A stretch of 64,000 bases of DNA. It comes from Pseudoalteromonas sp. R3. GTDB lineage: Bacteria; Pseudomonadota; Gammaproteobacteria; Enterobacterales; Alteromonadaceae. The stretch's first letter is position 1. Every line of letters begins with the position of its first letter. The stretch covers positions 2,790,001 through 2,854,000 of the forward strand of contig NZ_CP034835.1 in the NCBI RefSeq assembly GCF_004014715.1, read 5' to 3'. Of this stretch, positions 25,070 through 35,178 are shown one piece after another. A program made the translations under genes and the position numbers. Below the pieces are notes generated by a model, which was not told the origin of the DNA, searched no databases, and worked only from the letters and a program-made list of their open reading frames with translations.

Positions 25070-26893
25070 TTAAGCTTTGTCATGCAAATGGTTAAATATC
25101 TTTTCAGCCAACTGAGGGCTGATCCCCGGCACTTGTTTTAATTGTTGTATATTAGCGGCTTTTACGCCCTGCATTCCTCCAAGATATTTGAGCAGTGCCT
25201 GGCGTCGCTTCAGACCAACGCCTTCTATTTCTTCCAGAACGGATTGCGTACGTTGTTTTTGACGCTTACTTCTATGCCCCGCTATCGCGAAACGGTGAGA
25301 TTCATCACGGATGTGCTGGATCAAATGTAACGCTGGTGAATCACTTTCCAGATTAATGGTTTTACGTCCACCATCGATCAGTAAGGTTTCTAAGCCTGGC
25401 TTACGGCTAGTGCCTTTCGCCACACCAATCAACATAGGTAACTTATCCAGCGTCCAGGATTCAAAGAATGATTCTGCTCGTGATAATTGACCCTTACCGC
25501 CATCTATAAAGATAATGTCTGGCACCTTGTCAGGGTCTGTGACCTTGCCATATCGTTTATTCAGTGCAAATGCCATGGCCGCATAGTCATCGCCAGGCGT
25601 AATACCCGTAACATTATAACGGCGATATTCACGGTTGTTAGGCCCCTGACCATCAAACACTACGCATGACGCTACGGTATTTTCACCCATGGTATGACTG
25701 ATATCAAAACACTCCATACGGTTGATATCCGACACGCCCAGCGCCGCCTTTAATTTGGCATACCGTTTATCAATAGAATCCTGCGCATTTTGCTTCACCA
25801 TAATGCTGTTCAGGGCATTCTTGTTGGCCAGCTCCAGATACTGCGCTCGCTCTGCACGTACATTAACTCTGAGATGCACTTTGCGCTCAGCAACCTGGCT
25901 AAGGGCTGCGGCCAGATCGTCCAGCTCTGCAATATCAAACGGCAATACAATATCTTTGGCTATCCGGCCATGACTGCCAGTCGACACATAATACTGGCCG
26001 ACAAAGCTGGTGAGAATTTCTTCTCGGCCCGAATCTTTGGGGATTTTTGGAAAGAAAGTTTTTGATCCCAGCACTTTATGCTCGCGGATCATCAACATAT
26101 GAATAGCACTCAGACCATTGCGCTGTGCAAAGCCGATAACATCCATTTCGGCAAAATTGCCCGCAACAGATTGCTGCTCCTGCATTTGACGCAGCAAGGC
26201 GATTTGATCCCGGAACTTCGCCGCGGCTTCAAAATTGAGCGCCATACTCGCCTGCTCCATTTTGTCCACCAAAGTAGCGATTACCTGATGAGATTTACCG
26301 CTCAGAAACTGGCGCACCATATCAACCTGCTCAGCGTAGTCTCCATCACTGACCTTCGCCACACAAGGCGCGGAGCAGCGCCTCAGTTGATATTGTAAAC
26401 AAGGTCGGCTTCGTGCCCGATAATAGGCGTCTTCGCATTGTCTGACAGGAAAAATCTTCTGCATCAAACGTAAGCTTTCAGATACAGCAGCACTGCTAGG
26501 AAAGGGACCAAAATACTCGCCTTTCTTCTTTCTGGAGCCACGATGAAACGCTAAGCGAGGGTGACGGTGATCGGTCAACAAGATATAGGGATAAGACTTG
26601 TCATCACGCAGCAGGATATTGTACCTAGGTTGGTACTTTTTAATCAGGTTGTTTTCCAGCAATAAAGCTTCGGTCTCAGTATTCGTCAGCGTCACTTCAA
26701 TATGACGAATATTGCTCACCAAGACCCGGGTTTTAGCATCTGGTATATTGCTGCGAAAGTAGCTACTGACCCGCTTTTTAAGGTTTTTTGCCTTACCGAC
26801 ATAGATAACCTGATGATCTTCGTCATACATACGATAAACACCAGGTTCTGTGGTCAGCGTTTTTAGAAACGCCTGACTGTCAAACACTGCCAT
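25070..26893 (-). CDS. uvrC: UvrABC excinuclease subunit C
   Basis: A 607-residue nucleotide excision repair nuclease that makes both cuts around a lesion marked by UvrB. An N-terminal GIY-YIG domain (PGVYRMY...VIYVGKAKNLKKR, about 18-45) is followed by a cysteine-containing segment, a UVR/UvrB-binding helix pair near 200-236, an RNase H-like endonuclease domain (ECFDISH and FIDGGKGQL) and a C-terminal double helix-hairpin-helix (IEGVGLKRRQALL, VPGISPQLAEKI). Full length. It starts 37 bases after the uvrY stop, and the two are almost always co-transcribed. Confidence 0.98.
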   Translation of the reverse strand: MAVFDSQAFLKTLTTEPGVYRMYDEDHQVIYVGKAKNLKKRVSSYFRSNIPDAKTRVLVSNIRHIEVTLTNTETEALLLENNLIKKYQPRYNILLRDDKSYPYILLTDHRHPRLAFHRGSRKKKGEYFGPFPSSAAVSESLRLMQKIFPVRQCEDAYYRARSRPCLQYQLRRCSAPCVAKVSDGDYAEQVDMVRQFLSGKSHQVIATLVDKMEQASMALNFEAAAKFRDQIALLRQMQEQQSVAGNFAEMDVIGFAQRNGLSAIHMLMIREHKVLGSKTFFPKIPKDSGREEILTSFVGQYYVSTGSHGRIAKDIVLPFDIAELDDLAAALSQVAERKVHLRVNVRAERAQYLELANKNALNSIMVKQNAQDSIDKRYAKLKAALGVSDINRMECFDISHTMGENTVASCVVFDGQGPNNREYRRYNVTGITPGDDYAAMAFALNKRYGKVTDPDKVPDIIFIDGGKGQLSRAESFFESWTLDKLPMLIGVAKGTSRKPGLETLLIDGGRKTINLESDSPALHLIQHIRDESHRFAIAGHRSKRQKQRTQSVLEEIEGVGLKRRQALLKYLGGMQGVKAANIQQLKQVPGISPQLAEKIFNHLHDKA

Positions 26894-26930
26894 GGTCGAA
26901 AACTGCTTCTAATTTAGAACAGCACACTTA

Positions 26931-27581
26931 CTAGTGAGAGCTGTCGATGTCGATCATTTTGTGGCGAATTGCCAGATGAGTTAGTTCAACATCACCACTG
27001 ACGTGCAACTTTTCGAACATGCGGTAGCGGTAACTGTTTACCGTTTTAGAGCTCAGATTAAGCCGATCTGCAATGTCCTGCGCTTTTTCACCTTTGGTGA
27101 TCATCAGCATGATTTGCAGCTCACGATCCGACAAGGACTGGAACGGGTTTTCATCCACTTTGCCGCTAAACTGAGCCAGTGCTATCTGTTGTGCTATTTC
27201 CGGAGCGATATAACGCTGTCCGGCATTTACCGCACGAATAGCATTGATCATCTCGTCTGGCCCGGCGCTTTTAGTTAAGTACCCGTGCGCTCCGATCTGC
27301 ATCACTTTGCTTGGAAACGGATCTTCACAATGCACGGTCAAAACAATGACTTTTACATCCGGACAGTATCGACAAATTTTCTTAGTCGCTTCCAGACCGC
27401 CAATACCTGGCATATTCATATCCATTAACACGATATCGGGTTCACTCTGACGACAGTAGCTCACTGCCTCTTCACCCGTTTTAGCCTCTCCGACCACTTT
27501 AAACCCGCGCACATCATCCAGAATGCGTTTTATACCGGTTCTGACAAGTTCATGATCATCAACTAAAAGTACGTTAATCAA
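26931..27581 (-). CDS. uvrY: response regulator UvrY/GacA
   Basis: A 216-residue LuxR-type response regulator. The receiver starts MINVLLVDDHELVRTGIKR with phospho-acceptor Asp54 in IVLMDMN. The DNA-binding domain has LSDRELQIMLMITKGEKAQDIA (about 148-169) and the recognition helix SSKTVNSYRYRMFEKL. In gammaproteobacteria UvrY/GacA partners with the BarA/GacS kinase and switches on Csr-type small RNAs; no kinase gene is nearby, as is usual. Linkage to uvrC strengthens the naming. Confidence 0.95.
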   Translation of the reverse strand: MINVLLVDDHELVRTGIKRILDDVRGFKVVGEAKTGEEAVSYCRQSEPDIVLMDMNMPGIGGLEATKKICRYCPDVKVIVLTVHCEDPFPSKVMQIGAHGYLTKSAGPDEMINAIRAVNAGQRYIAPEIAQQIALAQFSGKVDENPFQSLSDRELQIMLMITKGEKAQDIADRLNLSSKTVNSYRYRMFEKLHVSGDVELTHLAIRHKMIDIDSSH

Positions 27582-27645
27582 CGGGTAACCCTCACACTAG
27601 CCTTGGTAATGGCAATAACTGCCAAATGTCATTTATTTAATCGTC

Positions 27646-27692
27646 TGATTATGCTTTGCAAGAGTAACACAGAAAATTGCAAAGCATAATCA
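27646..27692. repeat. perfect 16-base inverted repeat between symporter and uvrY
   Basis: Arms at 27646-27661 (TGATTATGCTTTGCAA) and 27677-27692 match perfectly as reverse complements around a 15-base loop. The stem is AT-rich and has no T-run on either side, so it is not a classic terminator. It lies downstream of the symporter stop and 65 bases upstream of the uvrY start, so it could be an mRNA end or an operator. Confidence 0.75.
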
Positions 27693-27744
27693 ATTCGAGT
27701 TTCCACTTTAGGTAAAAACAGTCTTTAGTATTAGAGCTTGACCA

Positions 27745-28908
27745 TTAATTGCCGTGCAATTTCAGATCCTGCTCAGAGAAACGGTCTACCCACAATGCAA
27801 TCACACCGTCACCGGTCACATTACAGGCGGTTCCGAAGCTGTCTTGTGCGAGATATAACGCTATCATCAGGGCAACCGCACTTTCATCAAAACCCAGCAT
27901 AGTGCTAAGCAAACCCAAAGCAGACATGACAGCGCCGCCAGGTGCACCAGGTGCTGCAATCATGACAATTCCCAACATAAAGATAAACGGCAGCATTTGT
28001 GTTAACGAGGGCAAGGTCATTTCAGGAGACAACAACATCACGGCCATAGTACAAGTGACAATTGTGATTGTTGACCCTGAAAGATGAATGGTGGCGCACA
28101 AAGGTACGGTGAAGTTTGCGACTTCCTCTTTTACTTTATTAGATTTACTGGCACGCAATGAGACGGGAATGGTTGCCGCACTGGACATGGTTCCGATCGC
28201 GGTAAAATAGGCAGGCAACATATTTTTAATGAGTTCTACAGGGTTGCGTTTTAGCAATACACCGGAAGTAATGTACAAAAATGCCAGCCACAGCCAGTGC
28301 ATAGCAACAGCAGCTAGCAACACTACACCAAACGTGCTCAGCGTATCTGCCACTGTACCCGCAACAGCCATTTCTGCAAACACACCTGCAATATAGAATG
28401 GCAAAGCGGGAATGATCACTTTAGCCAGCAGCGCATCAATGACATCGCGACCCTGGTCGACCACTTGTTTAAGCTGAGTCAGGTGAAGCTGGCTAATCCC
28501 AATACCGAATACAAACGCCGTTGCCAGTGCCGTCATTACGCCCATCAACGGCGGCACTTGAAGCTTGATAAGACTTTCTACCTTAGTGGCTTCTGCAGCC
28601 TGGTAAGTAACACTGCCTTCAAACAGAGGCACAGCCAAGCTTACTAATAGTACCGCCAAAGTACCTGCGATAACCGTAGAGCCGTATGCAAAACCAACCG
28701 TTTTACCTAACAAATGACCAGATGCTTTTGGTAATCCAGCGATCCCTGATGCAATGTAAAACAGAATAATAAGTGGAATAGTAAAAGAAATCAGTTGTCC
28801 GATAATCACCTTGACGGTGTAGAGCAATTCGACCAGAAACATTGGCAGATAGAAGCCTGCCAGCACACCGGCGAAAATACCAGCAACAAGTTTTAAAATA
28901 AGAGACAT
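27745..28908 (-). CDS. dicarboxylate/amino acid:cation symporter (DAACS family)
   Basis: A 387-residue secondary transporter of the GltP/DctA/SstT family, which takes up acidic or small neutral amino acids or C4-dicarboxylates with Na+ or H+. The family's serine-rich re-entrant loop appears as TMSSAATIPVSLRAS, followed by FTVPLCATIHLSG and a second loop MIAAPGAPGGAVMS, with about eight hydrophobic segments. ATG 28908 (MSLILKLVAGIFAG) fits the family start; the frame extends upstream to a TTG at 28959 but that adds an unlike tail. The PLCATIHLSG segment resembles the PLGATINMDG of glutamate carriers with changes at substrate residues, so the substrate is left open. Confidence 0.9.
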   Translation of the reverse strand: MSLILKLVAGIFAGVLAGFYLPMFLVELLYTVKVIIGQLISFTIPLIILFYIASGIAGLPKASGHLLGKTVGFAYGSTVIAGTLAVLLVSLAVPLFEGSVTYQAAEATKVESLIKLQVPPLMGVMTALATAFVFGIGISQLHLTQLKQVVDQGRDVIDALLAKVIIPALPFYIAGVFAEMAVAGTVADTLSTFGVVLLAAVAMHWLWLAFLYITSGVLLKRNPVELIKNMLPAYFTAIGTMSSAATIPVSLRASKSNKVKEEVANFTVPLCATIHLSGSTITIVTCTMAVMLLSPEMTLPSLTQMLPFIFMLGIVMIAAPGAPGGAVMSALGLLSTMLGFDESAVALMIALYLAQDSFGTACNVTGDGVIALWVDRFSEQDLKLHGN

Positions 28909-29122
28909 ACAACACGCCTGAGTAAAAAACAGATGCGCCTTTTTACCATGGAATGACAATGCAGGTACATAGTTCTGCGATATGACTTGACTAACTGTTC
29001 ACAAAATATAAATAAAATACCACTTAACTTGGCCACCTTGCCGTTAAACGCTAAACAATTGTTCACACTGTTTCTCTGGTATTTAATGCGCCATCAAAGT
29101 TGTGCTATCAAACCCGATAATA

Positions 29123-31432
29123 ATGTTAAATAAAGTTTTAAGCTCACTCTCACTCATGGCGCCGTGCTTGTGGTTAAGCGCCGCCAGCCAGGCCGCCGAA
29201 CCAAGTATCCCTTATATCAATGCCAGCGTGAACATCGATGGAAAAATAGATGAGTCTGTGTGGCAGCAGGCAAAACATATTGTTATCGACAATGTGACCT
29301 GGCCTTATGAAAATGCCAAAAGCCCGGTATCAACCTCTGTAAGCGTATTTGAAAATGGCCAGTCCTTGTTTCTTGCCTTCGATGCCAAAGATCCAGACCC
29401 GAGTCAGATCAGGGCGTTTTTCCGCGACAGGGACCGTAACTGGAACGACGATCTGGTTGGAATAAAGATCGACTCCTTTAATACTGGCCGCAGTGCCTAT
29501 CAGTTTTTTATTAACCCCCTCGGTGTACAGCAAGATTCCATAGAGAACGTTTTAAGTGGCAGTGAAGACAGTTCCTGGAATGGCATCTGGGACTCCGCCG
29601 GACAGATTAATGAAACAGGGTATGTAGTTGAAGTGGAGATCCCACTGCGTGTGCTCAACTTTGATGACAGCCAGGACACCAAAACCATGGCCATGGAGTT
29701 CTTACGCTTCTACCCGCGCAGCGAGCGACTAAGAATTTCCAGCATGCAAATTGCCCATGAAAATCAATGCTGGGTGTGCCAGATGCCTGCTTACACCGGC
29801 TTTTCCGATGCCAAGCAAGGCAGTAACCTTGCGGTCATCCCCTCCATGGTGATCAGTCGTCAACAAACCCGGGATATTGACGGCAGTACTATCCCGGACT
29901 GGGAGAGCGACACTAACTATGAGCCGGGTCTGGACGTTAAGTGGGCCATTACACCGGATACCACCTTAAACGCCACGTTGAATCCGGACTTTTCTCAGGT
30001 AGAAGCCGACAATGGCCAGCTTAGTGTCAACAACAGTTTTAGTTTATTCTTCCCGGAAAAACGCGCATTCTTCCTTGATAACGCGGACTATTTTTCTTCC
30101 CATATCAATCTTTTGCACACCCGTAACATTGCAGCCCCAGACTATGGCGCAAAGTTGACGGGTAGCAAGCAGGGCCATACCTATGCTGCCTTTGTGACCA
30201 ACGATGAGTTTACCAATGTCATGGTGCCGGGTAATCTGGGCTCAAATGTGGTCTCATTGGAGCAAAAAAGTGAAAATGCGGCACTGCGCTATCGCTATGA
30301 TGCCGATGAAACTTTGTCTGTGGGCGCTTTAACGACAACACGACAAAGTAACGACTACCGAAATCAGGTGTTCAGCCTGGATGGCAAATACGAGCCCACC
30401 GCAAATGATACTTTTAAAGCACAGATCCTGACCTCAAAAACGGACTACGACCCGGCTATGGTTAAAGAGCTGTGTGATGACGCAACCCTGGATGACTGTG
30501 AGATAGATGAAAGTGTGCTGCGCACTCAGCTGCAGGATGATAATCAGGGCCTGGGCTATATGCTCGACTACCGTCATAACCAGAAACACTGGAAAGCCTT
30601 TGCCAGTTATCGCAACTACGATGCTGCACTAAGGGCCGACATGGGGTTCTTATCACAAGTCGACTTCAATAAGCTCATCACAGGCTTTGAATATCGCTGG
30701 TATGGTGATGACCAGACCTGGTGGAATCGCACTCGCTGGTATACCGACTGGGATATCAGTCACAATGAGAATGGGGAGCTGCTGGAAAAAGAGGTTCAAA
30801 GTAACATAGCCATCAGCGGTCCGCTGCAGAGCACCATTGATTTTGGTGTCGATCATCGCAAGCGAACTGGACTACGCCATGACGAAACCAGCCTGGCCAT
30901 AGATGGAAACACCGATCTGTTCACAGAAAATACCCAATGGATTTATTTGGAGAGTAAGCCTGCTCCGGGCGTGTTCAGTGGATTAACGCTGCGCAGAGGC
31001 AACCGTGTCGATTTGGCCAACAATCGCATGGCTGATGAACGTTACATCCGCCCTATGCTGGACTTTTATCTGGGCCAGCATTTTGAGGTACGTCTACGTC
31101 ACACCTATCAGAAGCTCACCGCAGATGGCATGGATGTATTTACCGCTAACCTCAGTGATGTGCGCTTTACCTATCAGTTTAACATCAATAGTTACCTGAG
31201 ACTGGCGTTCATTAAAACGGACATTCGCCGTAATCAAGCCAATTATGTAGACGATGTGGACAGCCAATACAAGCGCCTCAGCACACAACTACTCTACGCC
31301 TATAAGCTCAACCCACAAACTGTGTTTTTCGCCGGATACTCAGATAACGGCTACCAGGATGATGATTTGACCAAGATCAGCAAAGATAACAAAACATTTT
31401 TTGCTAAGTTTAGTTACGCCTGGTTGATGTAA
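29123..31432 (+). CDS. DUF5916 / CBM9-like outer-membrane-type protein
   Basis: A 769-residue exported protein. ATG 29123 gives a typical signal peptide ending near SAASQAAE; a GTG at 29102 is an alternative. Residues ~30-220 form a CBM9-like beta-sandwich (VNIDGKIDESVWQQA at the start), the rest is rich in alternating polar/aromatic strands (DFSQVEADNGQLSVNN, FPEKRAFFLDNADYF) and ends in an aromatic/hydrophobic FSYAWLM that resembles an outer-membrane beta-barrel end. This is the layout of DUF5916 proteins, common in marine Alteromonadales and often near peptidases or TonB receptors. Function unknown. Single gene, divergent from the symporter. Confidence 0.85.
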   Translation: MLNKVLSSLSLMAPCLWLSAASQAAEPSIPYINASVNIDGKIDESVWQQAKHIVIDNVTWPYENAKSPVSTSVSVFENGQSLFLAFDAKDPDPSQIRAFFRDRDRNWNDDLVGIKIDSFNTGRSAYQFFINPLGVQQDSIENVLSGSEDSSWNGIWDSAGQINETGYVVEVEIPLRVLNFDDSQDTKTMAMEFLRFYPRSERLRISSMQIAHENQCWVCQMPAYTGFSDAKQGSNLAVIPSMVISRQQTRDIDGSTIPDWESDTNYEPGLDVKWAITPDTTLNATLNPDFSQVEADNGQLSVNNSFSLFFPEKRAFFLDNADYFSSHINLLHTRNIAAPDYGAKLTGSKQGHTYAAFVTNDEFTNVMVPGNLGSNVVSLEQKSENAALRYRYDADETLSVGALTTTRQSNDYRNQVFSLDGKYEPTANDTFKAQILTSKTDYDPAMVKELCDDATLDDCEIDESVLRTQLQDDNQGLGYMLDYRHNQKHWKAFASYRNYDAALRADMGFLSQVDFNKLITGFEYRWYGDDQTWWNRTRWYTDWDISHNENGELLEKEVQSNIAISGPLQSTIDFGVDHRKRTGLRHDETSLAIDGNTDLFTENTQWIYLESKPAPGVFSGLTLRRGNRVDLANNRMADERYIRPMLDFYLGQHFEVRLRHTYQKLTADGMDVFTANLSDVRFTYQFNINSYLRLAFIKTDIRRNQANYVDDVDSQYKRLSTQLLYAYKLNPQTVFFAGYSDNGYQDDDLTKISKDNKTFFAKFSYAWLM

Positions 31433-31446
31433 GCCTCCCTCATTAG

Positions 31447-31475
31447 CCCAGCCAGACACACTGAGACTGGCTGGG
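31447..31475 (+). terminator. hairpin after DUF5916 gene
   Basis: A 9-base stem CCCAGCCAG/CTGGCTGGG with an 11-base loop lies 14 bases after the stop. A short T-rich stretch follows only after 15 bases, so termination strength is uncertain. Confidence 0.55.
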
Positions 31476-31632
31476 TGAATACTGCTCTTTAATTATACAT
31501 ATTTATTTTTTTATTCCATCAAAGCATAAGCCTTTTTAATATATCTTATAGCCATTCTTTCCTTTTGTTTTGCCTCAAGCCCAGTAAAGTGTGACTAGTA
31601 TTAGATATCCTTAGCTCATTCAAGGGAAAATT

Positions 31633-32601
31633 ATGTCGAACGTTTTTGCAGATAATAGCCTGTCTATTGGCAACACCCCAATTGTTAAACTTAACCGCGT
31701 GACCGGTGGCAACGTCTTTGCCAAAATCGAATCTCGTAACCCGAGTTTCAGCGTAAAATGCCGCATCGGTGCTTCTATGATTTGGGAAGCTGAGAAAGCC
31801 GGTTTGCTAAGCGAAGGCAAAGAACTTATCGAGCCTACCTCAGGTAACACAGGTATTGCATTAGCTTTTGTTGCAGCATCTCGTGGCTACAAATTGACAC
31901 TAACAATGCCAAACACAATGAGCCTAGAGCGTCGTAAGCTACTTAAAGCCTTAGGTGCTAACCTGGTACTGACTGAAGGTGCCAAAGGTATGAAAGGCGC
32001 TATTGAAAAAGCCAATGAAATCCTGGCTGGCGACCCTGAGAAGTATGTGTTGTTACAACAGTTCGAAAACCCAGCTAACCCGAAAATTCACGAACAGACC
32101 ACCGGCCCTGAGATTTTCGAAGCAATGGACGGTGCAATAGACTACTTCGTTGCAGGTGTAGGTACTGGCGGTACTATTTCCGGTGTAACGCGTTACCTGA
32201 AAAAAGAAAAAGGCCTGGACGTAAAATCAATTGCTGTTGAGCCAGTTGATTCAGCCGTTATTTCTCAAGCGCTGGCTGGTGAAGAATTGAAGCCTGGCCC
32301 ACACAAAATTCAGGGGATTGGTGCAGGTTTCATTCCTGGTAACTTGGATCTTGAACTGCTTGATGGCACAGAGCAAGTTTCAAACGAAGACGCAATTGCG
32401 ATGGCTCACCAATTGATGAAGGATGAAGGTATCTTAGTCGGTATTTCTTCTGGTGCTGCCGTTGTTGCTGCAAAGCGTCTGGCAGAAAAGCCTGAAAATG
32501 CAGACAAAAACATTGTGGTTATTCTGCCAAGTGCAACAGAACGCTACTTATCTAGCCCGCTGTTTGCCGATGAGTTCTCAGAGCAGGAGTTAGTACAGTA
32601 A
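31633..32601 (+). CDS. cysK: cysteine synthase A (O-acetylserine sulfhydrylase)
   Basis: A 322-residue PLP enzyme that makes cysteine from O-acetylserine and sulfide. The PLP lysine is Lys42 in [12 protein letters not shown], the substrate loop is TSGNTGIA (about 69-76), the phosphate-binding glycine loop is GTGGTISG (about 177-184) and the C-terminal serine pair is GISSGAAV. The sequence matches the CysK type, not CysM, and the codon use looks that of a highly expressed gene. It stands alone with a good AAGGGAAAA ribosome-binding site and its own terminator. Confidence 0.98.
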   Translation: MSNVFADNSLSIGNTPIVKLNRVTGGNVFAKIESRNPSFSVKCRIGASMIWEAEKAGLLSEGKELIEPTSGNTGIALAFVAASRGYKLTLTMPNTMSLERRKLLKALGANLVLTEGAKGMKGAIEKANEILAGDPEKYVLLQQFENPANPKIHEQTTGPEIFEAMDGAIDYFVAGVGTGGTISGVTRYLKKEKGLDVKSIAVEPVDSAVISQALAGEELKPGPHKIQGIGAGFIPGNLDLELLDGTEQVSNEDAIAMAHQLMKDEGILVGISSGAAVVAAKRLAEKPENADKNIVVILPSATERYLSSPLFADEFSEQELVQ

Positions 32602-32638
32602 TCTGGTAACGCCAGCTCTTATTAGACTAATTGTTTAG

Positions 32639-32667
32639 AACAAGGCCAGCAAAATGCTGGCCTTGTT
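32639..32667 (+). terminator. rho-independent terminator of cysK
   Basis: A 12-base perfect stem AACAAGGCCAGC/GCTGGCCTTGTT with a 5-base loop, 37 bases after the cysK stop, followed by a pyrimidine-rich TTCTTCCC stretch. Confidence 0.85.
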
Positions 32668-32794
32668 GTCTTCTTCCCTTCCTTTTAGCGTGATACTGTC
32701 TAGACTTAATGGATAATCGATGTGCTCTCAAAGCAAGCTCATCGTTTTATTTTTAAACGCTTTTATCTTAATTGCGCGCACCAGGAAACACGTT

Positions 32795-33697
32795 ATGAAC
32801 ACACTTACCAGGCTACTATTACTGTTACTGTGTACTATGTCTCTGACTGCTACTGCCAGCCTGAATGTCGGCTACTTTAAGCAAGGCAAGTACATCATGG
32901 TACAAGGTGAGCAATACCGTAATGGCTATTTGTATAACAAAAGTGGTGACAAACCACTGCTGCACCTGGTAACGCTTGACTGGCCGCCTTATATCGGCGA
33001 TCAGTTGTGCAATAAAGGGTGGGTATTTCAATTTACCATCTCCTTACTGGCCGATCAGAATTATCCGGTTTATGTCGAGTTCCTGCCCTGGGCAAGAGCG
33101 GTCAAAGCAGTTGAGTCTGGCCGCGCCGATATCCTCTTCCCCGAATACTTTATTGAAGATGCATCCCCATCTGATAACTATCAGGGAAAAACACGTCGTG
33201 AGCTACTGGCGCTATCAAACGCTTACCCAGGTGGTGAAATCGCTTTACTAAAACGCCGTGGTGAATCCGATAATTTTGAAGGCAATCTCAGTGCGCTGAA
33301 AGGCGCAACTATAGGGGTCGTACGCGGTTATCAGAACACCCCTGAGTTTGATGCCATGATGGACAATAATGAATTTGTGATTGTTGAGGCGGTAGATGAT
33401 CTGCAACTAGTAAAATTGCTGGTAGGTAAGCGTGTTGACCTGATTATAGGCGACCCTAAAGTGCTGCGTTTTACCGTGAGTTACTCTGAGCTGGCCAAGT
33501 CCGAGAAGGTCACCTTACTAAGGGGGCTGGAAAATGTTGAACCAGCCCTGCGATATAACAACCTCTACTTTGCACTGAGCAAAGCCAAGCCTAACTGGCG
33601 AGGCGTTCTGAATGATATTAATAAAGGCCTGTATTTATTCAAAAATAGTGGCGAAACCGAGCGGATCATTGAAATGGGTAGCTCTGAATGCTATTGA
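32795..33697 (+). CDS. periplasmic solute-binding protein-like (SBP_bac_3 fold)
   Basis: A 300-residue exported protein resembling the amino-acid type (family 3) periplasmic binding proteins. ATG 32795 (MNTLTRLLLLLLCTMSL) follows AGGAAA and begins a signal peptide; an upstream in-frame ATG adds an unlikely second hydrophobic leader. Features include LDWPPYIGDQLCNKGWVFQ, VEFLPWARAVKAVESGRADILFP and the hinge-like GATIGVVRGYQNTPEF. No ABC permease or ATPase is adjacent, so it may be an orphan sensor-type or scavenging protein; many Alteromonadales encode such orphans. Ligand unknown. Confidence 0.82.
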   Translation: MNTLTRLLLLLLCTMSLTATASLNVGYFKQGKYIMVQGEQYRNGYLYNKSGDKPLLHLVTLDWPPYIGDQLCNKGWVFQFTISLLADQNYPVYVEFLPWARAVKAVESGRADILFPEYFIEDASPSDNYQGKTRRELLALSNAYPGGEIALLKRRGESDNFEGNLSALKGATIGVVRGYQNTPEFDAMMDNNEFVIVEAVDDLQLVKLLVGKRVDLIIGDPKVLRFTVSYSELAKSEKVTLLRGLENVEPALRYNNLYFALSKAKPNWRGVLNDINKGLYLFKNSGETERIIEMGSSECY

Positions 33698-33798
33698 GTG
33701 ATCTATTGCGGTCACACTCAAATGCGCAAGATTTGAATATTCTCTACGATATGGGGTCAATAAAATAGCCTGAAGTTAATTACTACAGGAAGTTTTTG

Positions 33799-35178
33799 AT
33801 GGCCGTAAAAAGTGAACGCTCGCTACACAGCACTGAAGATTTAGCAGCCGAGCCAGTTTTCTCATTATTTTTTAAGCACTTTTTCCCAATCTGTATCGGT
33901 ATGCTCGTTGTTGGCCTTTTCAACCTCATTGATGGGCTCTTTATCAGCCATTTTGTGGGTGAGCTGGCTTTGGGTGCCGTGGCAGTCGCTTTCCCAATAC
34001 AAATGGCGATTGCTGCATTGGCCGCCATGTTATCTGCTGGCATGGCCACCCAGGTAACACGTCAACTGGGCGCTGGAAAGCGAAAAAAAGCAGGGGTAAT
34101 CATTGGTCATACCCTCCAGATTGTCTTTATATTGAGTATTATTCTGTTGCTTTTAGGCTGGCTTTACCCGTTAGAGATAATCAACTGGCTCAGTGCAGAT
34201 CCGTTGTTTAAAGCGGATGCTTATGCCTATCTTCGCCCCATAGTCTTGTTTAGCTTTGTGGCGATTTTGTTACCCGTGCTTGGTGACATTTTTCGTGCCG
34301 AAGGGCAGCCACATAGGCTTATGATATTGATGTTGACCGCCTCGGGGCTAAACATCCTGCTGGATTACCTATTTATTGCGCTGTTTGACTGGGGAGTTGC
34401 AGGTGCCTCAAAAGCGACAATAGTGTCACAAGCAGCCACAATAGTGCTGGCTATATACATGCTGTGCAGTAAAGACAGGTATACACGCATCTTCTTCACC
34501 GTTGATTTTAAGGCCTGGTTGCCTATTCTGGCAGTTGGAGCCCCTATCCTGATCACTCAGCTATGCCTCGGCTGGCAAACCGCTATCATGAATATTCAAC
34601 TGATGAAGACGGCGGGTGAAAACTGGGTCATAGCTTACGGTATGCTTGGCCGCGTACTAGCCTTTGCAACTTTGCCTATGATTGCCATGTTGGTCACCTT
34701 TCAGACAATATGCGCTTATAACCTCGCCGCAAAGAGAAGCGTACGTGTGCGCGAGACAATAAAAGTGGCCTTGGGCTCTATGATGCTGTACGCAATACTC
34801 TTAGTGTTGATACTGGTCTCGTTTGCATCCGGCATTATGGCCTGGTTTACAGAGCAGCCGGTACTGATTAGTCAAGGCCAGACAATGATACAATCGGCTT
34901 TATGGGGTTTACCACTGATAGCTATAATGCTGATCGCCAGCGGCTTTTATCAGTCTATCGGCGATGCCCTCAGGGCGAGTTTTTATAGTGCGCTCAGAGT
35001 CATATTTGTGTTTACTCCTTTACTTTTGATTTTGCCATTGTGGTTCCACATTCAGGGAATTTTTATGGCAATAGTCAGTGCCGACATCATCGCAGCATTA
35101 ATAACCTGTGTTTTATGCTGGCTTCATTACAACAAGTACAGTGTATCCAAGTTAGAAGGTCCAGATGCAATCGATTAA
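33799..35178 (+). CDS. MATE family efflux transporter
   Basis: A 459-residue inner-membrane protein with about twelve helices in two related halves, as in MATE drug/sodium antiporters. The first half carries FPICIGMLVVGLFNLIDGLF and FPIQMAIAALAAMLSAG; the second repeats the pattern with GAPILITQLCLGWQTAIMNI and LPMIAMLVTFQTICAYNLAA. ATG 33799 is chosen since an ACAGGAAG site precedes it; the in-frame TTG directly before is less likely. The stop overlaps the AraC-type regulator gene by 14 bases, which suggests that the regulator is made together with this pump and may respond to its substrate. Confidence 0.9.
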   Translation: MAVKSERSLHSTEDLAAEPVFSLFFKHFFPICIGMLVVGLFNLIDGLFISHFVGELALGAVAVAFPIQMAIAALAAMLSAGMATQVTRQLGAGKRKKAGVIIGHTLQIVFILSIILLLLGWLYPLEIINWLSADPLFKADAYAYLRPIVLFSFVAILLPVLGDIFRAEGQPHRLMILMLTASGLNILLDYLFIALFDWGVAGASKATIVSQAATIVLAIYMLCSKDRYTRIFFTVDFKAWLPILAVGAPILITQLCLGWQTAIMNIQLMKTAGENWVIAYGMLGRVLAFATLPMIAMLVTFQTICAYNLAAKRSVRVRETIKVALGSMMLYAILLVLILVSFASGIMAWFTEQPVLISQGQTMIQSALWGLPLIAIMLIASGFYQSIGDALRASFYSALRVIFVFTPLLLILPLWFHIQGIFMAIVSADIIAALITCVLCWLHYNKYSVSKLEGPDAID

